The notes beneath the pieces were generated by a model. It was not told the DNA's origin. It was given only the letters and a program-made list of their open reading frames with translations, and did not search any database. A program made the position numbers and the translations under genes. 9,291 bases of DNA, from assembly GCA_023255615.1 (NCBI GenBank), contig JAHFLI010000043.1, positions 1 through 9,291 on the forward strand. The letters are read 5' to 3'. Below are positions 1 to 5,507 of this stretch, one piece after another. This stretch comes from Candidatus Woesearchaeota archaeon (GTDB taxonomy: Archaea; Nanobdellota; Nanobdellia; Woesearchaeales; JACQSR01). The first letter of the stretch is position 1; every line of letters starts with the position of its first letter.

Positions 1-1
1 A

Positions 2-352
2 ACAAGAAAAAAACGTTGCGGTCTCTGTCCTTTCTCACCCCTTATCCATTGTCTCCAGATAGGAACGGTAAAAATAATTAAGGAAAGAGATATTATTGTT
101 TTTGAGACGATGAAGAAAAGTTCAGTTCATGATATCGGTAGAAAAAGAGACCAACAATATCCACTTTTTGTGTCACTTTTATTGGGTAAATTTCTTCCAA
201 TTTTTCTTTTTATTTCTATTTTCTTCCATACTTATATAAGTAAGCTCTGTTGTATCTTAGCTGACACGAAAATGAATATTTCTTCTTTTTCCGTCTATAA
301 ATTCTGCGGTTTTGTGTTGTCTCTAGTAAGGGTAGAGTACTTTTTTCTGTGA
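2..352 (+). other. Open frame running in from the left edge; doubtful gene
   Basis: This frame has no stop from the left edge to the TGA at 350-352, about 116 codons, with an internal ATG at 110. The conceptual product starts with a cysteine-containing stretch (RCGLCPF near the edge), continues with a charged part (KIIKERD) and ends in a Phe/Leu/Ile-rich tail. It could be the C-terminal end of a gene that begins outside the window, or chance openness of AT-rich DNA. The internal ATG has no Shine-Dalgarno sequence. The second half lies in T-rich sequence that reads as Phe/Leu in any such frame, which is typical of a spurious ORF. I recognise no family and do not claim a function. Confidence 0.15.
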
Positions 353-445
353 TAATTTATACATATTCTAATCCAACAAAGTATTTATAGGTGGTGTAAC
401 TTACCAATAGGACAGATTAGTATTTATGATAGAATAGTGAATTCG
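353..445 (+). promoter_or_regulatory. Probable promoter region of the first surface-protein gene
   Basis: Three TATA-like boxes lie in a row: around 358-366 (AATTTATAC), 380-391 (AGTATTTATAGG) and 419-430 (AGTATTTATGAT). The middle one is preceded by a purine-rich stretch (ACAAAG) that could act as a BRE, and is the best match to an archaeal TATA box. Transcription would then start about 25 nt downstream, near 412, or near 445 if the third box is used. Either choice leaves a leader of about 160-195 nt before the ATG at 606. The choice of box is inference. Confidence 0.35.
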
Positions 446-605
446 CGAGGGGGTGTAGAGTAGGAGAAACTCTTACTTCTTTTCAAAGTCATACATTGAC
501 AACAACCAGAACCATGTGCTCTGGTTGGTAGCTCTCGTTAAGGGCTATGTCTTGCTGGCAACGGCAAGATGCAGAGAGAATAAAAACCTAAGGAGGGTAC
601 AAAAA
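446..605 (+). promoter_or_regulatory. Hairpin-rich 5' leader of the first surface-protein gene
   Basis: This stretch has no credible ORF but four predicted stem-loops in series. They are 455-461/469-476 (one bulge, loop with AGGAG), 488-491/497-500 (GTCA/TGAC), 503-510/520-527 (CAACCAGA/TCTGGTTG, 8 perfect pairs) and 550-555/564-569 (TCTTGC/GCAAGA). The last could sit inside a longer closing stem, 532-536/574-578 (CTCTC/GAGAG). The final 25 nt are unpaired and carry the Shine-Dalgarno AAGGAGGGT at 590-598, seven nt before the ATG. An SD-like CGAGGGGGTGT at 446-456 is followed at once by a stop (TAG), so it starts nothing obvious. It may be a structured leader controlling or stabilising an abundant mRNA, or a small RNA. 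Pairings were found by eye. Confidence 0.4.
590..598 (+). promoter_or_regulatory. Shine-Dalgarno site deciding the start at 606
   Basis: AAGGAGGGT lies seven nt before the ATG at 606 and is the strongest ribosome-binding site in the window. It settles the start against the in-frame GTG at 516, which lies inside a hairpin and has no such site. Confidence 0.8.
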
Positions 606-1832
606 ATGAAAAAGACATCAAGTCTATTGGTGGCATTGATGTTAGTGCTTACAGTTGTACCTTATGCACTAGCGAATACGCCTACCATAGGAGGAGGAAC
701 CGGTATTACAGTTGTTACTGAGCCGTTTGTTCCGCGCATCTGGATGAACCCTGAGAGCCGAATTGTCTTACGAAATCCGGCTGATCTTGGTGATGAACTT
801 GTCGAGAGAGTAGCAGATTACGCTTTCGAAGGAGAACAGATCCAGTGGGAAGTTCTTGTCATGGATAAGAACGGAGTAGAAAAGATTAGCGACGTTTACG
901 TTACTATTGGAACTACACAAGGAATCGGTAACGACATCGAAGCAAACTGTGATCGTGAACAGGATGCCGACACGCGGAATATGGATCGATTCAATGCGAT
1001 GATCGATGAAGAGAAGATCACGACATTCGATGCAGATACCATGGAAATCATGTTGTGTACATTGACTGTTGAAACATCAGCTTCCATGTACGGTGAATAC
1101 TTTGTTACTGCTGAAGTTGAAGACCTTGATGGAAACCAGAACACATTCGACGAGAATGAATACTGGTTTTTCAATCCAGTAGTTGCGTTGTCCATTACTG
1201 GTGATATTGACTTCAGTACTGTACGACCAGGAACATTGGCATACTCTGACACCTTATTGGTTGAGAACGATGCTGACAGTGGATCAGGAGTTTTACTTGA
1301 TATGACTATTTCAGGTACAGACTTTTACGACCCAGGATCAACCGGTGCAAAGTGTCCATTGAGCAACCACTTACGATTGAACAGTGGAGGAGCACCGCCT
1401 GACTACGAAGTAGAAGGTCCGCATAACCCAGCTGTAGATTTCGTCAGAACACCACAGACCAATTGTGATAATCCGTTCTATCAAGAACCTGGCGATGTTG
1501 GTGACGATCTTGCGACAGAAAATCAATTCGATGTTTTCTGTTACTGGGCAACCAACGGAGCTTACAAAACCTCAAATGATAACACACGAAGAGACAACGA
1601 AGGTTATGTAGGAATTCCATACGAGACTGGCGATGAGCATGAGAGAACACCTATCATCTCAAGTACTTCTGTATCAGACAGAATTGCTTTTGACGGTGGA
1701 AAAGCTTACTTCGCTGGTAACGTGTTGACTCCAGGGGACGAGATTGCGATAACGTTCAGATTAGCTCTACCAGAGCCATGCAATGGTGACTTTTCTGAAG
1801 GTCAGATTATGTTCTGGGGAACAGCAATCTAA
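606..1832 (+). CDS. Secreted six-cysteine surface protein, FWGxAI C-terminus (paralog 1)
   Basis: The product is 408 aa and exported. Residues 1-23 form a Sec signal peptide (MKKTSS, a hydrophobic core, then a likely cut after PYALA before NTPTIGGG). Residues about 62-190 look like an Ig-like beta domain around VMDKNG and YVTIGTTQGIGND. Residues about 195-408 start with ITGDIDF and VRPGT, reach SGTDFYDP, and end in TPGDEIAITFRL, PCNGDFS and MFWGTAI. That layout resembles beta-sandwich surface or filament subunits, but this is inference. Cysteines 115, 151, 250, 287, 312 and 392 are all shared with the downstream paralog, suggesting three disulfides. There is no C-terminal membrane anchor. The protein is strongly acidic. 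Codons lean to C-ending forms more than in paralog 2, consistent with high expression. An in-frame GTG at 516 would be longer, but the ATG at 606 has the SD and the signal peptide. The function is unknown; a main cell-surface component is plausible. Confidence 0.85.
   Translation: MKKTSSLLVALMLVLTVVPYALANTPTIGGGTGITVVTEPFVPRIWMNPESRIVLRNPADLGDELVERVADYAFEGEQIQWEVLVMDKNGVEKISDVYVTIGTTQGIGNDIEANCDREQDADTRNMDRFNAMIDEEKITTFDADTMEIMLCTLTVETSASMYGEYFVTAEVEDLDGNQNTFDENEYWFFNPVVALSITGDIDFSTVRPGTLAYSDTLLVENDADSGSGVLLDMTISGTDFYDPGSTGAKCPLSNHLRLNSGGAPPDYEVEGPHNPAVDFVRTPQTNCDNPFYQEPGDVGDDLATENQFDVFCYWATNGAYKTSNDNTRRDNEGYVGIPYETGDEHERTPIISSTSVSDRIAFDGGKAYFAGNVLTPGDEIAITFRLALPEPCNGDFSEGQIMFWGTAI
906..946 (+). 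repeat. 41-nt block identical to 2188-2228 in the paralog
   Basis: The block codes for IGTTQGIGNDIEA and is identical at every base, including all third positions, with 2188-2228. Flanking codons differ at synonymous sites on both sides (ACT/ACC before, AAC/AAT after). Most of the rest of the two genes is diverged at third positions. Confidence 0.9.
1008..1043 (+). repeat. 36-nt block identical to 2281-2316 in the paralog
   Basis: The block codes for EEKITTFDADTM and is identical at every base with 2281-2316. The codons just upstream differ synonymously (AAT/AAC, GCG/GCA, GAT/GAC) and those downstream differ in amino acid. Shorter shared runs exist near the gene ends (around TGCAATGGTGACTTTTC and ATTATGTTCTGGGGAA). 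Confidence 0.9.
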
Positions 1833-1841
1833 GGAAAGAAA

Positions 1842-1870
1842 TTTTTCTTTTATTTTTTTTTATTTTTTTT
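1842..1870 (+). terminator. T-tract terminator between the two paralogs
   Basis: The spacer after the first stop is almost all T (T5, C, T4, A, T8, A, T8) with no stem before it, the usual form of an archaeal intrinsic terminator. The next gene starts only 21 nt later and has no clear TATA box of its own. Partial read-through is therefore likely to supply paralog 2, giving it a lower dose than paralog 1. The read-through part is inference. Confidence 0.6.
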
Positions 1871-1890
1871 AACGAGCAAAGGGGTGTGTT

Positions 1891-3087
1891 ATGAAAAAGA
1901 ATGTGTTTGGTATTATGTTCATCATTTTCCTACTTGGTATTTCTTGTGTTGCCGCGAGTACGCCGGCAATTGGTGGTGGAGTAAAGATAAAAGTAGATAC
2001 TGAAGACTTTCCTCCGCTGATTTGGATGGATCCGGAAAGTAGGGTTGTTTATCATAATCCTGCAGACGGAAGTGGAGAGCTTGTTGAACGAGTCAATAAT
2101 TACGCCTTTGAGGGGGAGAAGATTGTGTGGCGTGTTTTAGTCATGGATAAAAATGGCATTGAAAAAATCGAAGATGTTTATGCGACCATTGGAACTACAC
2201 AAGGAATCGGTAACGACATCGAAGCAAATTGTGATGCATCCTCAGATACTGATGTTGAGTCATTCAACGCAATGATCGACGAAGAGAAGATCACGACATT
2301 CGATGCAGATACCATGAGGATCTATGATTGTGCCTTTACTGTCGAAACTCCTGTATCAATGTATGGAGAATACTTCATTACGACTGAAGTTGAGGATTTA
2401 ACGGGAAACATTGGAACGACAAAAGAAAACGAGTATTGGTTTCTGAATCCTGTTATTGCAATGTCGATTACGGGCGACATTGATTTTGGATCAGTACGAC
2501 CAGGAACAAAATCATATTCAGATACTCTTCTTGTTGAGAATGACGCTGATGCAGGAAGTGGAGTTCTGTTGGATATGGGAATTTCTGGAACTGATTTTTA
2601 TGATCCAGCATCATCTCCAGCAATTTGTCCTGAATCCAATCATTTGCGATTGAATACAGGTGGAAGTGGATTAACACTCGGAAGAAATCCATCGACGGGA
2701 GTAATACTAACATACAATCCCGGAGCTCAAGGAATTTGTGATTCAATGGGAGACCTTTCCGAAGAAACAGATGTTGATCCGTTCTGCTACTTCGCAACAA
2801 ATGGCGGGTACTCGACGGCTAATGATGTCGTGCGAAGAGATTCTGAAGGGTATGTCGGAATTCCCTATGAAGTCGGATCAAAAAGTAAACGAATTCCCAT
2901 TATTACCGGAGCAACGGCAATCAATTCACCAACCCATCTTCTCACGTTGGGAACAAAAGAATATTTTGCAGGAAACGTTCTTACACCGGGAGATGAAATT
3001 GCGGTAACCTTTAGATTGTACTTGCCTATGCCCTGCAATGGTGACTTTTCGGCTGGACAAATTATGTTCTGGGGAAATGCGATTTAG
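1891..3087 (+). CDS. Secreted six-cysteine surface protein, FWGxAI C-terminus (paralog 2)
   Basis: The product is 398 aa and collinear with the protein encoded just upstream, sharing well over half of its residues by eye. Residues 1-22 are a signal peptide (MKKNVFGIMF start, likely cut near CVAA before STPAIGGG, the same place as in paralog 1). The cysteine in the signal (LGISC) is not a lipobox, because position -3 is Gly. Mature cysteines 114, 147, 246, 283, 299 and 382 match those of paralog 1. The C-terminus PCNGDFS then MFWGNAI is also kept. The loop at about 255-295 differs most in length and sequence, which may be an exposed surface. The ATG at 1891 has AAAGGGGTG four nt upstream. The stop overlaps the stop of vapC on the other strand. 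The two genes most likely arose by tandem duplication. The function is unknown; it is probably a minor or alternative subunit of the same surface structure. Confidence 0.85.
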   Translation: MKKNVFGIMFIIFLLGISCVAASTPAIGGGVKIKVDTEDFPPLIWMDPESRVVYHNPADGSGELVERVNNYAFEGEKIVWRVLVMDKNGIEKIEDVYATIGTTQGIGNDIEANCDASSDTDVESFNAMIDEEKITTFDADTMRIYDCAFTVETPVSMYGEYFITTEVEDLTGNIGTTKENEYWFLNPVIAMSITGDIDFGSVRPGTKSYSDTLLVENDADAGSGVLLDMGISGTDFYDPASSPAICPESNHLRLNTGGSGLTLGRNPSTGVILTYNPGAQGICDSMGDLSEETDVDPFCYFATNGGYSTANDVVRRDSEGYVGIPYEVGSKSKRIPIITGATAINSPTHLLTLGTKEYFAGNVLTPGDEIAVTFRLYLPMPCNGDFSAGQIMFWGNAI

Positions 3088-3476
3088 AGTATTATTTTAT
3101 TTATTTCCTTTATTTTTTCAAAATCATTATCTTTGGTTATCAACGTTAAATTATATTCTTTCACCTGACTTGCAATAAGGAGATCCGCAAGGGAAATGGA
3201 TATACCTTTTTCGTCATAGGTTTGCTTTAGATGTGCGAGAATATCGGCCGTTCGTGCGGTCGCTGAGATGCACGTAAATTTATTGAGCAATTCAATTGCC
3301 TTTTGTTTATTCTTGGGTTCTTTTTTATTCAACCCCACCAGCAATTCAAAACGGGAAATAATGGTCACTTGAGGAGGTCCACTCGATAGTTTTGATAATT
3401 CATTTAATCGAGAAATAATCTGCGGGTCATTCCTCTCAAGTGCAATAAGAACAGAGGTATCAAGAACAAATCTCAT
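3084..3476 (-). CDS. vapC: VapC-type PIN-domain ribonuclease toxin
   Basis: The product is 130 aa, the usual size of a single-domain PIN toxin. The four acidic residues that hold the metal ions in PIN nucleases are all present: Asp6 in LDTSVLIAL, Glu44 in SRFELLVG, Asp98 in SLADLLIA, and Asp116 in TKDNDFEKI. Members of the family cut specific RNAs, often tRNA or rRNA, and are held inactive by the paired antitoxin. The start ATG overlaps the antitoxin stop as ATGA (3473-3476), so the two are translationally coupled. The stop overlaps the stop of the convergent surface-protein gene by four nt, and no T-tract follows on this strand. Transcripts may therefore run antisense into that gene. All catalytic residues are intact, so the toxin is probably active. 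The RNA target cannot be read from sequence. Confidence 0.9.
   Translation of the reverse strand: MRFVLDTSVLIALERNDPQIISRLNELSKLSSGPPQVTIISRFELLVGLNKKEPKNKQKAIELLNKFTCISATARTADILAHLKQTYDEKGISISLADLLIASQVKEYNLTLITKDNDFEKIKEINKIIL
3091..3119 (+). terminator. T-rich terminator of paralog 2, inside the vapC 3' end
   Basis: Right after the paralog 2 stop the plus strand is T-rich, ending in T6 at 3113-3118. The same bases, read on the minus strand, code for the Lys/Ile-rich C-terminus of VapC (FEKIKEINKIIL). The tract could end transcription of paralog 2 while being coding sequence for its neighbour. Confidence 0.4.
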
Positions 3477-3721
3477 AGATTTCTAAATCCTCTTTCACTT
3501 CGTATCCGTTTCACTTCATTCTCGATCTCCTTTGCTTCCTGATTACTTAGAATTTTACCCATAGAGAGAATGTCCTTCCATTCGTTTGATTGGTTTTTTT
3601 GATATTCTTCCACGAGATGACGGAACAATTTCCCAACAGGAACATTGTTTTTTGCAGCCAAGCTTTTGAATTCTGCCCATATTTCTTGGTCCACTCCTTT
3701 AATGGTTTTTACGGTTTCCAT
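3473..3721 (-). CDS. vapB: VapB-type ribbon-helix-helix antitoxin
   Basis: The product is 82 aa. Residues 4-8 (VKTIK) fit the DNA-contacting strand, 11-24 helix 1 (DQEIWAEFKSLAAK) and 28-42 helix 2 (PVGKLFRHLVEEYQK), the layout of a ribbon-helix-helix dimer. The charged C-terminal half (43-82, ending RIRSERGFRNL) is the kind of flexible arm that wraps the toxin and masks its active site. It precedes vapC with an ATGA overlap. There is no Shine-Dalgarno sequence before the ATG, but a TATA-like box lies 23-32 nt upstream, so the transcript is probably leaderless. Inverted repeats in the same spot suggest that the protein represses its own promoter. Toxin-antitoxin identity is secure from the pairing with a PIN gene. 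The exact antitoxin subfamily is less certain. Confidence 0.85.
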   Translation of the reverse strand: METVKTIKGVDQEIWAEFKSLAAKNNVPVGKLFRHLVEEYQKNQSNEWKDILSMGKILSNQEAKEIENEVKRIRSERGFRNL

Positions 3722-3725
3722 TAAA

Positions 3726-3760
3726 GTAATAAAGTATTACTAGTATTTAAATATTACTAT
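3726..3760 (-). promoter_or_regulatory. vapBC promoter and probable autoregulatory operator
   Basis: The palindromic TATA-like box TATTTAAATA (3744-3753) is placed for a leaderless start at 3721. Around it are an inverted repeat GTAATA-AAG-TATTAC (3726-3740), the palindrome TACTAGTA (3738-3745) and the pair TAGTA/TACTA (3741-3745/3755-3759). Repeated short half-sites overlapping the box are what a ribbon-helix-helix repressor such as VapB would bind. Binding is inference. Confidence 0.5.
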
Positions 3761-3814
3761 TCTTCGCAAACCATACCTGTAGTATTATCTCCCCCATTAA
3801 TGAAGTTTTACGAG

Positions 3815-3820
3815 AAAAAA
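3815..3820 (-). terminator. Possible T-tract terminator of the ligase gene
   Basis: About 23 nt past the ligase stop, the minus strand has a run of six T (CACTTTTTTCTC) with no stem. This is a weak but typical archaeal stop signal, and lies upstream of the vapBC promoter. Confidence 0.3.
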
Positions 3821-3842
3821 GTGGTAGATTTCCGATGATTGT

Positions 3843-5342
3843 TTATTTTTCGAATTTGTTGGAATATTTTCGAAGGAGCTCCCTTCTCAGCAATTTCCCT
3901 GACGGTCCTTTCGGAATTTCTTCGATAAAAAAAATTTCCTTTGGGCATTTAAATTTTTCAAGTGATTCTTCGCATAATTTGAAGAATTCATCTTCTGTTG
4001 CATTCATGCCCTCTTTTAGGGAAACAAAAGTCACAATTTCTTCTCCATAGAGATGATCAGGAATTCCTACCGTTGCTGCATCTTTAACTGCAGGATGTTT
4101 GTAGAATACCGTATCAATAGCAACCGGTGAGATAAGAACACCACCTTTTTTAATAATTTCTTTTATTCGACCAGTAATGAAATAATACCCTTCGTTATTT
4201 CGATACCCACGATCGCCCGAGTGCAACCATCCATCAATCAACGTTTTTTGTGTTGCTTCTTGATTTTTATAATATTCTTTGAATACGTGAGGCCCTTTAA
4301 TAAGAATTTGTCCTTCAATGCCATCGAGAACTTCATTTCCGTTTTCATCGATCACTTTCATAACAGCGATATCAATGGGTTTTCCGATTGAGCCATATCT
4401 CGGAGATTTTGGATCATTAACAGTTGTCCACGCAACGTTTTCCGTTAATCCATATGCCTCAACAACTTTTTTTCCAAAATGTTTTTCGAAATTGTTTGCT
4501 ATTTCGATAGGAAGTGGTGCGGCACCGGTGCTCATAAATTGAAAAGAGGAGATTTCTTGAGAGGAAATATTTTCGGGAGGGTTCAATAAATAAGCAAGCA
4601 TGGTCGGAACACCAAATGACCAGGTTACGTTGTATTTTTTTACATGGTTCCAGAACTGTGACTTAGAAAATTTTCTCGGAAGTACAATAGACCCACTCGC
4701 AAGAAATATGGTGAAAACATTGGGAAACAGGCCACCAGAAAAAAACAACGGCAACATCTCTATCCCTCGTGTGTGTTCTGAGAAATGGAGTATTCGTGCA
4801 ATGCTTTCACATTCAACGAGAAGATTCCTCTGTGTGAGCACAATCCCTTTTGGGAAACCAGTCGTTCCTGAGCTATACATTAAAACTGCATTATCATCAA
4901 GTTTAACGTTTTGAAAGGAAACAGATTTCTCTGGAAAGGTCATTAATTCGTCGATTCTAAAAAGACCATTTAATGTAGGAAGAGCGAGTGATTTTACTTT
5001 TTCTTCACTATCGTGTTCGCAAAATGCGATAACCGAATCTGAATTATCAAGGACATATGTCATCTCATCACTGCTCAATCCAGGATTGATAGGATGAAAT
5101 ATTGCTCCCCGAATCAGACATCCAAAGAAGAGAATGATCATTTCCGGTCGGTTTGTAGAAATACATGCTACCTTATCGTTTTGTTGAATTCCTTTTTCAT
5201 CAAGGAAAGCAGCAACAGATTCAGACAAGGTGATCATTTCAAAATAGGAATATGTTTTTTCTTTTTCTGGATCGATAATGAGCAGTTTATTGCCCAATTT
5301 CTTTTTTTCTCTGATATATTCTCCAAGGTTTTGCAGAATCAT
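3843..5342 (-). CDS. AMP-forming acyl-CoA synthetase/ligase (ANL superfamily)
   Basis: The product is 499 aa from the ATG at 5342, a normal length. It would activate a carboxylic acid with ATP to an acyl-AMP and pass it to CoA in the cytoplasm. The core motifs are present in order: phosphate loop SSGTTGFPKG (157-166), STGAAPLP (271-278), EAYGLTEN (295-302), HSGDRGY (374-380), hinge GRIKEIIKKGG (391-401), and PKGPSGKLLRREL with the adenylation lysine 483. The usual His of the PLFH motif is Phe here (LPLFFSGG, residue 201), which may affect the acyl pocket. The substrate is not predictable; fatty, aryl or other acids are possible. An in-frame TTG at 5393 would add 17 residues, but the N-terminus from 5342 (ILQNLGEYIREKKKLGNK) already matches the family. 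Neither start has a Shine-Dalgarno sequence. It stands alone, with no other lipid gene nearby. Confidence 0.85.
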   Translation of the reverse strand: MILQNLGEYIREKKKLGNKLLIIDPEKEKTYSYFEMITLSESVAAFLDEKGIQQNDKVACISTNRPEMIILFFGCLIRGAIFHPINPGLSSDEMTYVLDNSDSVIAFCEHDSEEKVKSLALPTLNGLFRIDELMTFPEKSVSFQNVKLDDNAVLMYSSGTTGFPKGIVLTQRNLLVECESIARILHFSEHTRGIEMLPLFFSGGLFPNVFTIFLASGSIVLPRKFSKSQFWNHVKKYNVTWSFGVPTMLAYLLNPPENISSQEISSFQFMSTGAAPLPIEIANNFEKHFGKKVVEAYGLTENVAWTTVNDPKSPRYGSIGKPIDIAVMKVIDENGNEVLDGIEGQILIKGPHVFKEYYKNQEATQKTLIDGWLHSGDRGYRNNEGYYFITGRIKEIIKKGGVLISPVAIDTVFYKHPAVKDAATVGIPDHLYGEEIVTFVSLKEGMNATEDEFFKLCEESLEKFKCPKEIFFIEEIPKGPSGKLLRRELLRKYSNKFEK

Positions 5343-5349
5343 AAGGGGC

Positions 5350-5366
5350 AAGAAAGAGTCTTTCTT
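5350..5366. repeat. 17-bp near-perfect palindrome before the ligase ATG
   Basis: AAGAAAGA-G-TCTTTCTT is an 8-bp inverted repeat around one base, 8-24 nt upstream of the ATG at 5342. It could be a regulator binding site or a leader hairpin hiding the start. If the TTG at 5393 is the true start, it is simply coding. Confidence 0.45.
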
Positions 5367-5425
5367 TAAGAAGATTTTTAATTTTTTTACCAAGAATTCG
5401 TCGTCAATGATGACTATCTTTGCTG

Positions 5426-5437
5426 TTTATAAATATT
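5426..5437. promoter_or_regulatory. TATA box possibly shared by two divergent genes
   Basis: TTTATAAATATT reads as an archaeal TATA box on both strands. On the minus strand it would start transcription near 5402, about 60 nt before the ligase ATG. On the plus strand it would start near 5460, about 50 nt before the small secreted protein. A second box for the plus strand, AAGTATATTAAG, is at 5445-5456. A plus-strand start near 5460 rules out the TTG at 5439 as a start codon. Confidence 0.4.
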
Positions 5438-5507
5438 CTTGGAAAAGTATATTAAGGATAACATCATTACCAGAAATAGTGGTGATAGAGTTCTGCCTCG
5501 ACGAGAG

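Noticed and set aside
1..38. Minus-strand gene start at the GTG near 38 reading off the left edge
   Set aside because: Only 12 codons are visible; this cannot be told from chance.
514..531. Five-codon leader peptide MCSGW before the first surface protein
   Set aside because: There is no Shine-Dalgarno sequence and it lies across a hairpin loop and stem; a five-codon ORF is expected by chance.
516..605. GTG start extending the first surface protein by 30 residues
   Set aside because: The GTG sits in a hairpin stem region with no ribosome-binding site, and the extension would bury the clear signal peptide that begins at 606 behind AAGGAGGGT.
896..1252. Minus-strand open frames inside the surface-protein genes (also 1444-1650 and 2468-2800)
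   Set aside because: They lie opposite well-supported secreted proteins and have no ribosome-binding site or recognisable domains.
1939..1959. Lipoprotein signal in paralog 2 (LGISC)
   Set aside because: Position -3 is Gly rather than Leu, and the cleavage site aligns with the ordinary signal peptidase site of paralog 1.
4600..4914. Plus-strand open frames inside the ligase gene (also 3835-4050, 4318-4542 and 5094-5369)
   Set aside because: They are shadows of a gene whose adenylation motifs are all intact on the minus strand.
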